Shown here in pieces: positions 33,562-41,664 of a stretch of 64,000 nt of DNA. The translations under genes were made by a program, and so were the position numbers. The stretch covers positions 62,001 to 126,000 of the forward strand of contig NZ_JBFRFB010000003.1 of NCBI RefSeq assembly GCF_052114605.1. The letters are read 5' to 3'. Every line of letters begins with the position of its first letter. The first letter of the stretch is position 1. The stretch is from Microvirga sp052114605 (GTDB taxonomy: Bacteria; Pseudomonadota; Alphaproteobacteria; Rhizobiales; Beijerinckiaceae). The notes under the pieces are model-generated. The model was not told the origin of the DNA. It did not search any database and saw nothing but the letters and a program-made list of their open reading frames with translations.

Positions 33562-33930
33562 CTATGCCTCGGGCGTGGACAGGGCCTGCTGGAGCTCTGC
33601 GGGATCGATGGCCACCTTCAGGACCGTTCCGCCGAAATCCATGACTAGTACAGGCTTTGCGCCGTCATGGTCGATCTGCGTGCTCAAGGGCTGCACGGGC
33701 ACGCTCTTAGTATGGCTCGGCCCGGTATTTTCGGAAAATATCCTGGGTGGCTTTCCTTGATGGGTTCGCACCATTTCGTTGAGCAGATCGGTCACGATGG
33801 GCGTGGAATCTACCGTGCTGAGCAGGATCTCGTATTCCCTGCCAGTATCGGCTCGGAGGCCCAGGACCACGATTTCTCCGTCGTTAGTAACCTGAACCCG
33901 CCAGGATTTCGAACCAATTCTCTCGATCAA
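33562..33930 (-). CDS. hypothetical protein
   Basis: A 122-residue protein that I do not recognise. It begins with a possible TTG start (MIERIGSKSWRVQVTNDGEIVV) with GGGAG about 10 nt upstream. The predicted fold is mostly strand with one helix (TDLLNEMVRTHQG). It has no signal or membrane stretch. It follows the HasA-like gene in the same direction after a 140 bp gap, but nothing ties it to heme. Moderate confidence that it is real. Confidence 0.5.
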   Translation of the reverse strand: MIERIGSKSWRVQVTNDGEIVVLGLRADTGREYEILLSTVDSTPIVTDLLNEMVRTHQGKPPRIFSENTGPSHTKSVPVQPLSTQIDHDGAKPVLVMDFGGTVLKVAIDPAELQQALSTPEA

Positions 33931-34070
33931 AACCGTTTCTCCCGGTGCATCGCTTATTCGGATCTGACGAGAAGACTCAAGTGTCCCCGAATATCCATAG
34001 AGCCATCTATATCGCAGATTTGAGCGGTAATTGAAGAGCGGTCCCTCGAGCTGCCCTTCGATGAAGTCCG

Positions 34071-35048
34071 TTACAGGACGAAATAGGCCTCGGTGAACTG
34101 GATCGGGTCATCGAAATGGATGGCAAAATCGGCAATGCCATCCCCGTCCACATCACCGTAGACATAGGTGTCGCTGGGCTGGCGCTCGTAGCGCAATTCC
34201 CCGGCCGAATTGCTGAAGCCCCTCGTTCCGATGAACCCGAAGGCCTGGTTGCCGCCTTTGAGGGTGTTCGCATCAATGGATGCCAGATGGATCTTGTCGT
34301 TCTGTGCAGGCGAGAAATCGAAGATCGTGTCGCGGCCGGCTGCTGCGACCGTGCTGTCGGCGATCGACCTGAACATGAAGATGTCAGCCCCGGCGTTGCC
34401 CCAAAGATCGTCGGCGCCGATCCCGCCTGTCAGCCTGTCATTGCCGGTGCCGGCCTTGATGATGTCGTTCCCAGCGGCCCCTGAAAGAGCATCGTTGCCG
34501 CCATTGCCGTTGATCCGGTCGCTGAAGCGCGTTCCGGTATAGGTGTCGTTGCCGTTCGAGCCGATGAGCTTGTGGGCCTCATCGGCGATGGCGGCATTCA
34601 AGACAGCCGGATTGGCCTTCCGGCTTGACGCAACGCTGCCCATGAGGCCGGACACCAGTGAGTGAAATTCGTTTCCTGCAATCGCCAGTCCGGAAATCTG
34701 AACCTGGGCCGAGATGTTCGTGATGCGTCCTGCAACGTCCTCGGTGAACTCGCCCGATCCCTTGTAGCTGTTGCCCAGAGTTCCTAGGCGTACCGTGGCC
34801 AAGGATCCATCCACGACATGCTTCGCAAGCTCGTAGGAAATCGAACCGCCGTCCATGGCGATCACTTTGGTTTTCGGCCCGTTCATGTTGTCGAGCAGGA
34901 CGATCTGCGTTCCCTTGAACTCGCCCGGGCCGCCCAGGATGTAGGGCCACCCCTCGAAGGAGAAATCTCTGAAATAGGTTTTCATATAAGAGTTGAAGTT
35001 CACGCCCTTTTTGGCGCTGTCCGCAGTCAGTCTGATCGTGATGGCCAT
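34071..35048 (-). CDS. HasA-like hemophore domain fused to RTX secretion module
   Basis: A 325-residue predicted secreted heme-binder. Residues 1-155 resemble the HasA hemophore fold: GVNFNSYMKTYF, then GGSISYELAKHVVDG with Tyr72 and His77, near the positions of the Serratia HasA pair Tyr75/His83, and the ISGL...VSGLMGS segment. The His32 ligand has no equivalent. Residues 161-220 carry GxGxDxL calcium repeats (GNGGNDALSG, GTGNDRLTGG), and the C-terminus is serralysin-like, ending DDPIQFTEAYFVL, a type I secretion type end. ATG 35048 has GGAGGGAG 5 nt upstream. Third gene of the operon; 23 bp after the receptor stop. Confidence 0.78.
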   Translation of the reverse strand: MAITIRLTADSAKKGVNFNSYMKTYFRDFSFEGWPYILGGPGEFKGTQIVLLDNMNGPKTKVIAMDGGSISYELAKHVVDGSLATVRLGTLGNSYKGSGEFTEDVAGRITNISAQVQISGLAIAGNEFHSLVSGLMGSVASSRKANPAVLNAAIADEAHKLIGSNGNDTYTGTRFSDRINGNGGNDALSGAAGNDIIKAGTGNDRLTGGIGADDLWGNAGADIFMFRSIADSTVAAAGRDTIFDFSPAQNDKIHLASIDANTLKGGNQAFGFIGTRGFSNSAGELRYERQPSDTYVYGDVDGDGIADFAIHFDDPIQFTEAYFVL

Positions 35049-35071
35049 ATCGCTCCCTCCTCTATCGCATT

Positions 35072-37168
35072 TCAATACAGCTTGACCGACAGCGACGCCT
35101 TGGCATTCAGGCCAGGGCTTGGATTGCCGTTCAGATAGACGGTGTATTCCTTGTCGAAAATATTCTCGACGATGAGCCCTGCCGTGACGCGCTCATTGAC
35201 GTTCCAGGTCGCGAACAAATCGACCAGGCTGTAGGCATCGCCGGTAAAGCCGAAATTTTCCGCTTCGTCCTTGGTCCCGACCAGCGACACGCGCGTGCCG
35301 ACTTCCAGTCGGTTATTGAAGGCGCGAATGCCGAATGTGCCCGTCAGCCTGTTTGGCGGTACCTTGACGAGGGTCTCATCGGTGCGGCTGTTCACGCCAT
35401 GAAGAACATGGCCGGAAAGGCCCATGAAATAGGTTCCGGCATCATAGATCCCCTCAGCCTCAAAGCCCGTGATTATGCCCTCGGTGATGTTCTGATACTG
35501 ATATCCGCCGGGGATGGGGAAGCGCGTGAAGACCTGTTCGATGTAATCCTCGATACGGTTCTGAAAGAGGCCGAACTTCATGCGCAGGCGATCTTCCTCG
35601 ATAACGACATTGTCGAACCGCAGATTGATGCCGCCCTCAATGTTATAGGCGATCTCGGGCTTCAGATTGGGATTGGGGAAGAACCGACCCGCGCTCAACG
35701 GCGGCGGATGGAATCCGTCGATCAGGGTTTCGGTCAATGCAGGCGCTCGAAAACCCTCCGCATAGCTCGCGTAGAAGGTCACAGGCTGCCAGGGCGTGAT
35801 TCCCACTGTGATTTTTGGTGAAAGGCGGGTGCCGTCGTTCTCGATATCATCGCCCGTCAGGCGATACGAGTCGAAGCGCAGGGCGCCGATCACCTCAAGC
35901 CAGTCCAAGAAGGTCGCGCGATCCTGCAGAAATACGCCGGAGACCAGGCGCTCCCCCGAGGGGGTGAGCTGATCGCTGATGCCAAGGGAATCCTTTGTTT
36001 CCACATTGTCACGGAACAGGTCCCCTCCGTAGGTGATCTCGTGCTGGATGTGGCCTGTCTCGAAGCGCGAGGTGTTGAAGATGTCGAGGCCGAGCGTGCC
36101 GATATCGAAGGTCTTGGTTGCTCCGAAGTTGAACCCTTCCAACGTACTCTGCTTCACATTCGTGCCGCTGTAATAGACCTTGGCGCTCAGATCCCAGATC
36201 GAGGACGCCGGTGTCCACCGATAGCCGGCGGTGAATGTATCGGCGATGGCTTCTGTCCGGTAAAGCGTCGCAAGGCCGTTCGAGAAGTCGTTTCCGATAC
36301 GCAGGGCCGACAGGGTGATTTCCTGATCGGCCTCAGGACGAATGCGGGCCTTGAAGAGGCCTGAGAGGAGATCCTGCGCCGTGTCCTCGATGAGCGTGCC
36401 GTCGCCGGAATAATAGTCGCCGGCGGAGCGCCAGGTCGCGGCTCCCATGATGTCGAACTTGTCGCTCGGGCGGGCCGCCACCGCTCCATGCAGGAGAGGG
36501 GTGTTGCCGTTCGTCTCCCACGATCCCTTGATCCGGCCTCCCACAGTGACGCCATCGGGAAGAACATTGCCGGCATCGATTGTCGTGAAGCTGACCACAC
36601 CGCCGATGGCGCCCGATCCATAGATCGACGAGGCGGGTCCTCGCGTCACATCGACGGATTTCATCATCTCGGGATCGAAGTAGAACGTTCCCTTCGCGGA
36701 ATGTCCCTCCCGCTGGAAGTTCTGCCGCGCTCCATCGACCAGCATGTTCACGCGGCCAAAATCCTGCAATCCGCGGACATTGACGCCTACGCCGGGATCT
36801 CCGGGTGCCGACTGGGTCGTTACGCTGGGAATGAGCCGGAGAACATCCGACACGCTGCTCGGCTGGATCTGCGTCTCGATCTGATCCCGGCCTATGACGC
36901 TCGATGCCGACAGGGAATCATACACTCTCTCGCCGGCCTTGGTTGCTGTCACGGTGATCTCATCGAGATTGATGACTGCATCGCTTCCCGCGGCATTTGG
37001 TGAAACCTCCTGCGCCGTGGCTGAGGAGGGTGATGCAATGAGAATGGCCAGAGCCACCGGTATTTCGATGCGGCTGAAACGGAACGAAGACACAGGACGA
37101 GCGGCCTTGTATAGGGGACGGGTTTTGGATGAGCAGGCCGGAAGCAGATGACGCCTCCGGCCTTTCAT
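35072..37168 (-). CDS. TonB-dependent heme/hemoglobin receptor
   Basis: A 698-residue outer-membrane receptor. Residues 28-52 are a signal peptide (cleavage near SATA-QEV); DEITVTATK is the TonB box; the plug spans about 75-190. The barrel carries FRAP at 473-476, His487 and NPNL at 499-502, the signature and intervening histidine of heme and hemoglobin receptors. It ends in Tyr, as barrels do. There is no N-terminal signalling domain, unlike HasR-type receptors with sigma/anti-sigma partners. It starts 3 bp after the upstream HasA-cadherin-RTX stop (TAATGCATG), so the genes are coupled. Confidence 0.92.
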   Translation of the reverse strand: MKGRRRHLLPACSSKTRPLYKAARPVSSFRFSRIEIPVALAILIASPSSATAQEVSPNAAGSDAVINLDEITVTATKAGERVYDSLSASSVIGRDQIETQIQPSSVSDVLRLIPSVTTQSAPGDPGVGVNVRGLQDFGRVNMLVDGARQNFQREGHSAKGTFYFDPEMMKSVDVTRGPASSIYGSGAIGGVVSFTTIDAGNVLPDGVTVGGRIKGSWETNGNTPLLHGAVAARPSDKFDIMGAATWRSAGDYYSGDGTLIEDTAQDLLSGLFKARIRPEADQEITLSALRIGNDFSNGLATLYRTEAIADTFTAGYRWTPASSIWDLSAKVYYSGTNVKQSTLEGFNFGATKTFDIGTLGLDIFNTSRFETGHIQHEITYGGDLFRDNVETKDSLGISDQLTPSGERLVSGVFLQDRATFLDWLEVIGALRFDSYRLTGDDIENDGTRLSPKITVGITPWQPVTFYASYAEGFRAPALTETLIDGFHPPPLSAGRFFPNPNLKPEIAYNIEGGINLRFDNVVIEEDRLRMKFGLFQNRIEDYIEQVFTRFPIPGGYQYQNITEGIITGFEAEGIYDAGTYFMGLSGHVLHGVNSRTDETLVKVPPNRLTGTFGIRAFNNRLEVGTRVSLVGTKDEAENFGFTGDAYSLVDLFATWNVNERVTAGLIVENIFDKEYTVYLNGNPSPGLNAKASLSVKLY

Positions 37169-37171
37169 GCA

Positions 37172-39847
37172 TTACAGGAAGAAGTATCCCTTCGAGAGGT
37201 TGACGCGGTCATCGAGGTGGATCGTGAAGTCCGCGATCTTGTCGCCGTTCACGTCGCCATGGATGTACGTGTCGCTCTTCGCTTTCTCGTAGCGAAGCTC
37301 GCCAGCCCGGCCGCCGAATGCCTTCGTTCCGATGAAGAGGAACGCCTGATTGCCGGCCTTCGTCGTGTTGGCATCGATGCCGCTAAGGTCGATCTTGTCC
37401 TTCTGCCTCGTCGAGAAATCGAGGATCGTGTCACGGCCGGAGGTTCCCATGGTGGATTCTGCGACCGACTTGAAGATGAAGGTATCAGCTCCCGAACCTC
37501 CCGTCAGACGGTCAGCGCCAAGGCCGCCTTGCAGTTTGTCGTTGCCGCTGCCGCCGAGGAGTTGGTCATTGCCGCCATTGCCGTAAAGCTTGTCGTTGCC
37601 GGCGCCGCCGGACAGCTTGTCGCGGCCGATATTGCCTCGCAGCACATCGTTCCTGGCCGTTCCCGACTTCGCTTCCAGCTCGTCACCGACAGCGATGGTG
37701 ATGAGCTGGCTGGACACATGGCCGCTCGAATCCGCTGCCTGCACGGTGAGAGTGTGGCTCTGGATCTTCTCGTAATCGAGCGCTTTCGCAAGGGTGATCT
37801 TGCCATCGGACGTCAGCCTGAAATAGCCGCCGGGATTACCGATCAGGCTATAGCTGATGGCATTGCCCTCGGGGTCGGTCGCGGATAGCATGCCGACCCG
37901 CGTGCCGACCTCGGCATTCTCAGAGACCACGGTTTTCGAGAGCGTAATGCCTCCCGGGGCCTCATTCACGTCTCCGACGGCCAGCGAGAATTCCTTGAAG
38001 ACCACATGGCCGTCAGCGTCCGCGACCTTGACGCGGATCGTATGGCTCTTGGCGGTCTCGTAGTCCAGATTGCCTTTCAGGCGCAGCTTCGTTCCGGCGA
38101 TCTCGAAAAGTCCACCGGCATCGTTGACGAGGCTGAATGTGAGCGCCTTCTCTTCAGGGTCAAATGCTGAAAAGTCCCCGAGGACATCGCCCACCTTCGC
38201 ATTCTCGAAGACCGAAGCGACCGACAGCTTCACGTCTTTGGGAGGGGCCCCCGGAAGTTGGACATTGCGGACTGTGTCGAGGGTCACATCCGAGAATGTC
38301 GCGGCCTCGACGTTCTTCAGGGTCGTAATGCCCTTTCCATCCTTCCGGGCGATTGTGTAGCGGCCATCGTCCAGCCGTGTGATCGTGTAATCGGCACTGC
38401 TGCCGCCGAACAGGACTTGATCATAATCCGCGCCGCCGTCGATCACGTCATTGCCGTGCGTCGCATTGAAGATATCGTCGCCGCCGCCACCGCTGATCGT
38501 GTCCGTAAAGGCCGTTCCCGTATAGAAGTCGGTCTTGGCCGATCCGATAAAGTGCTGCGCGTACTGATCGAGAGCGTTGGCGAACGTATTCAGCCGAGCC
38601 GCGTCCGCCATCTTTCCGGCCATATAGGCTGCCGTGAAATTGTGAACCGGCCCATTGGCCTCGATCTCGGCTTCTTCGGTGGAATTGGTCGGAACCGCGT
38701 TGAGCAGTTCGAGGCCGGTGATCCTCAATTGAGCATTGCCTCCACCGAAATAGCCGTTGCCGTCGAAGCTTCCGCTGCCACGCGTTCCATACTCGATGGT
38801 GTTGATCGTGCCGGCAGCGGTGTGCGTTGCGAAGTTGTATCGGACGTCGCCATGAGCAAGGACGTACTTGTCGGCAGCTCCAGCGCCGTAGCCCAGAAAC
38901 ATTTCCTCTCCGGCCATGGTCGATGGAACGCCTGGATTCGGGGTTTGGTTGTCGAATGTGGGCATGCCGCCATCGACATTCGAGATGAAACCGCCACGGA
39001 TGAAGGCTTCGAAGTCCATGCCGTCGGCAGCGCTGGCATCGATAACGATTGCGCCCTGGGATGCAACATCGCCGGAAGTGATGGTAGCGTCGGAAAACTG
39101 GAAACTTTCCACGCCAGTAACGCGATTGTTCCCTTCCGATCCTGCCGTACGCTTGTCGTTGATCGTGAAACTGCCGTCGCCATTGTCGACAACAGTGTAG
39201 TCCGTGCGCCGACCGGAGAGCACCGCGACGTCGTTGCCGGCGCCGCCATCGATGATGTCGTTACCGCCGCCGCCCGTGATGGTGTCATCGAACTGGGTGC
39301 CGGTATAGATGTCGTCGCCGTTTGATCCGATGAAGTTCTGGGCATATTGCGCCTGCAGGTCCCAGAGCACGGTGGCGCTGCCAGCCTTCAGGCCACTGTA
39401 GATATTCATGACCGTGTTGCCGGGCGTGGCGCCGGTGCGAGCCGCCACGTTGATGTCAAAGCCGGAGATCAGCACCTGGGTGTCCAATCCTTGAAGCCGC
39501 CCCGCTGCGCCTATTCCTTCGGTTGCGGTGGTTACGCCTTCGACCCAATTCCCCAGGATGATCTTTTGGAATCCGCCGGACAGGGCGTGAGGAGCGGTCG
39601 GGCCGTAATGGATCCAGTCATATGCGAGATTGCTGCCATCCAGCACGACGTGGGCGCTGGTGCCTGAAATGCTGAAGTCGAGCTGGCTGCCGTTCATATA
39701 GACCGTACTGCCGAAGACGTTGTCCGCCGTTCCGCCGTAGAATTTTTCGGTTCCTGCTCCGGACACGAAGGTCGAGAGGTAGGTGTTCCAATTGATGCCG
39801 CTCGAACCCGAAGATGCATCGATGGTGATGGAATTGGGTGTGGACAC
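37172..39847 (-). CDS. two-domain HasA-like protein with cadherin repeats and RTX module
   Basis: An 891-residue mosaic and first gene of the heme operon. HasA-like domain 1 (residues 1-170) has LAYDWIHYGPTAPHALSGG with Tyr76 and His87; domain 2 (about 266-430) has GDVRYNFATHTAAG with Tyr337 and His342. Each is followed by a linker of the type FIGSNGDDIYTGTQFDDTI and a short GGxGxD repeat. Two cadherin-like repeats follow (about 536-625 and 630-722, with SVFENAKVGDVLG and VVSENAEVGTRVG openings). Residues 735-790 are five RTX nonapeptides, then a serralysin-type C-domain ending LSKGYFFL. No N-terminal signal peptide: likely type I secreted. Confidence 0.82.
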   Translation of the reverse strand: MSTPNSITIDASSGSSGINWNTYLSTFVSGAGTEKFYGGTADNVFGSTVYMNGSQLDFSISGTSAHVVLDGSNLAYDWIHYGPTAPHALSGGFQKIILGNWVEGVTTATEGIGAAGRLQGLDTQVLISGFDINVAARTGATPGNTVMNIYSGLKAGSATVLWDLQAQYAQNFIGSNGDDIYTGTQFDDTITGGGGNDIIDGGAGNDVAVLSGRRTDYTVVDNGDGSFTINDKRTAGSEGNNRVTGVESFQFSDATITSGDVASQGAIVIDASAADGMDFEAFIRGGFISNVDGGMPTFDNQTPNPGVPSTMAGEEMFLGYGAGAADKYVLAHGDVRYNFATHTAAGTINTIEYGTRGSGSFDGNGYFGGGNAQLRITGLELLNAVPTNSTEEAEIEANGPVHNFTAAYMAGKMADAARLNTFANALDQYAQHFIGSAKTDFYTGTAFTDTISGGGGDDIFNATHGNDVIDGGADYDQVLFGGSSADYTITRLDDGRYTIARKDGKGITTLKNVEAATFSDVTLDTVRNVQLPGAPPKDVKLSVASVFENAKVGDVLGDFSAFDPEEKALTFSLVNDAGGLFEIAGTKLRLKGNLDYETAKSHTIRVKVADADGHVVFKEFSLAVGDVNEAPGGITLSKTVVSENAEVGTRVGMLSATDPEGNAISYSLIGNPGGYFRLTSDGKITLAKALDYEKIQSHTLTVQAADSSGHVSSQLITIAVGDELEAKSGTARNDVLRGNIGRDKLSGGAGNDKLYGNGGNDQLLGGSGNDKLQGGLGADRLTGGSGADTFIFKSVAESTMGTSGRDTILDFSTRQKDKIDLSGIDANTTKAGNQAFLFIGTKAFGGRAGELRYEKAKSDTYIHGDVNGDKIADFTIHLDDRVNLSKGYFFL

Positions 39848-40064
39848 GTCAGCTCCCTTTGCTGCTTCGCATGCCCGCGCAAGACGGGACTTCGATGGAT
39901 GGTAATGGGGTCGGCAGTCGCGACCCCGTTGCGGAGGGCTTTTACTTAAGCGAGCAAGCAGAGTCCATAGTTTATGTAAATATTAGAAAAGCTATAAGCT
40001 GAATGAATAAGCTTTATTTTAATTATAATTATTACAAAGTAGAAATTATTAGATCAATGTAAAG

Positions 40065-40081
40065 TATAGAATTATTATAAA
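40065..40081. promoter_or_regulatory. ICE-like palindrome (Irr-type iron control site)
   Basis: TATAGAATTATTATAAA differs at one base per half from the rhizobial iron control element consensus TTTAGAA-N3-TTCTAAA that Irr binds. It sits in a strikingly AT-rich stretch (about 39955-40095) between the divergent heme genes, 98 bp before hmuS and 218 bp before the HasA operon. Regulation by Irr is inferred. Confidence 0.55.
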
Positions 40082-40178
40082 CTGCGTTTTTATCGTTGAC
40101 GATTGCGCGAAGGATGGGCAACAACTTCGTGTCGAAGGAAGTGCGGTCTATGCCGCGTTACGGGTATTGAGGGTGCTT

Positions 40179-41207
40179 ATGAGTCTGTCGAATGTTGCGC
40201 GAGTTCACGTCGCACCGGAACCGTTCTATGCGAGCGGCAAGCGTAGCCGCGATCTGGCGAAAGAACTTGGAATTTCCGAAGCTGAATTGCTGGCCGGTCA
40301 CTATGGTCCTGAAGTCGTTCGGCTTGCGGGAGACATGTCCGATCTGATCCGGGCCTTGCCCGAACTCGGCGAAGTGATGTCGCTCACGCGGAACGAAGCC
40401 GCCGTTCATGAGAAGGTCGGCACATTTGGAAACATCACATTGAGCGGAAAGACTGGTCTCGTCCTTAACGATGCCATCGATCTGCGGCTGTTTCTCGACC
40501 ATTGGTGTTTTGCTTTTGCCGTCGAGATTCCAGATGAGAAGGGCTCCAGGCGCAGCATTCAGATTTTCGACGCGTCGGGTGAGGCTGTCATCAAGGTTCA
40601 CTTGAAGCCGGCATCCAATGTCGATGCCTTCTACGCCATTCGGGCCCGATTTGCCGCTTCGGCCTTGGAGTTTTCAACGACGCCAAAGCCGCTTCCAAGA
40701 CCGGAGGTGTCCCTAAGCGATATCGATGTCGATGGCTTTCGGAGGGCGTTCCAGGCCATGCGCGATATCCATGAATTCTTCCCTCTCCTGAGGCGCTTCA
40801 ATCTCAGCCGGCGGCAGAGCATCAATGTGCTCGAGAGTGACTTCGTCCGCCGCTTGGGTGAGGACGCACCCCGTCAACTTCTGGAGCGGGCGGCGGCTGA
40901 TGCCCTGCCGATCATGTGCTTCGTCGGCAATCAAGGCTGCATCCAGATTCATCATGGTCCGGTCTCGAACATCAAGATCATGGGTCCATGGCTGAACATT
41001 CTCGATCCGGGTTTCAACCTTCACCTACGGCAGGATCTGGTCAGTGGGGCGTGGTTGGTTCGGAAGCCGACTCGGTACGGCATCATTACGTCTGTCGAGC
41101 TTTACGCCGAAGACAGGAGCCTTATTGCGCAATTCTTTGGCGTTCGCGAAGAACAGAGCCCGGAGGATCCGGTCTGGCGTCAATTGGCGGACGGACTGTC
41201 CACATAG
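40179..41207 (+). CDS. hmuS: HemS/HmuS-type cytoplasmic heme protein
   Basis: Heme-trafficking or heme-degrading factor, the cytoplasmic end of heme uptake. The 342-residue protein has the two repeated halves of the family: SRDLAKELGISEAELLAGHYG, then GNITLSGKTGLVLNDAIDLRLFLDHWCFAFAV in half 1, and LPIMCFVGNQGCIQIHHGP, IKIMGPWLNILDPGFNLHLRQDLV and AWLVRKPTRYGIITSVELYAED in half 2. ATG 40179 has GAGGG 7 nt upstream. Divergent from the HasA operon; the heme ABC importer genes usually beside it are absent here. Confidence 0.92.
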   Translation: MSLSNVARVHVAPEPFYASGKRSRDLAKELGISEAELLAGHYGPEVVRLAGDMSDLIRALPELGEVMSLTRNEAAVHEKVGTFGNITLSGKTGLVLNDAIDLRLFLDHWCFAFAVEIPDEKGSRRSIQIFDASGEAVIKVHLKPASNVDAFYAIRARFAASALEFSTTPKPLPRPEVSLSDIDVDGFRRAFQAMRDIHEFFPLLRRFNLSRRQSINVLESDFVRRLGEDAPRQLLERAAADALPIMCFVGNQGCIQIHHGPVSNIKIMGPWLNILDPGFNLHLRQDLVSGAWLVRKPTRYGIITSVELYAEDRSLIAQFFGVREEQSPEDPVWRQLADGLST

Positions 41208-41257
41208 CTTCGGAAAATCTCGCAGGCATTCTTCATGGGCGCAGCGCTGCGTATCAG

Positions 41258-41288
41258 CGGGGAAGGGGTAACTCTTTCCCGTTTTCTT
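41258..41288 (+). terminator. candidate terminator after hmuS
   Basis: CGGGGAA (41258-41264) and TTTCCCG (41275-41281) pair with one bulge, followed by TTTTCTT, 51 bp after hmuS. The rest of the gap to 41547 holds nothing I can name. Confidence 0.45.
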
Positions 41289-41547
41289 GGTTCAGGCTTT
41301 GCAACTTGGCTTTGCCATAGCCCCTCTTAGGGATCTGTACTCGGCGGAAGCGCAGCCTGGTCGGACTGCTTGCTCATTCCAAGTTACGTCAGAAGCAGCT
41401 CGGCAGGCTAGGCTTCCAGTCCGTAAGGTCTTCAATAAAATCTTTCAGCTCCAGACAAGTACTTGCGCTCCTTTCGTGGCCAACGTAGGCTTGGCCTAAA
41501 GCTAAGAACCAAAACGCCAGTAAATAAGGCTTTAGGGAGAAGAGCTC

Positions 41548-41664
41548 ATGGGAGCAGAGTTCCGTGAACCACGGCATAAGCTCTCACATGAAGTCATCGC
41601 TGGCTGTCCCAAGCGGCTGATGAAGCAGGTTATCCCCGGTTCGACCAGGGAGGTAGCCTGGTGA
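41548..41664 (+). CDS. possible 38-residue protein coupled to glpS
   Basis: A frame of 38 codons starting MGAEFREPRHKLSH and ending STREVAW, with a GGGAGAAG ribosome site. Its TGA overlaps the GTG of glpS in GTGA, suggesting coupling. No family is known to me. It could be a leader or a remnant of a removed gene (a glpR or glpD neighbour is usual here). Confidence 0.3.
   Translation: MGAEFREPRHKLSHEVIAGCPKRLMKQVIPGSTREVAW

Noticed and set aside
38258..39325. 355-codon plus-strand frame inside the HasA-cadherin-RTX gene
   Set aside because: Antisense to RTX and HasA repeats; its valine/arginine/glycine composition mirrors the Gly-Asp repeats.
34071..39847. RTX adhesins or hemolysins only
   Set aside because: The calcium repeats are short and C-terminal, there is no toxin domain, and the N-terminal domains plus the heme receptor and hmuS point to heme capture.
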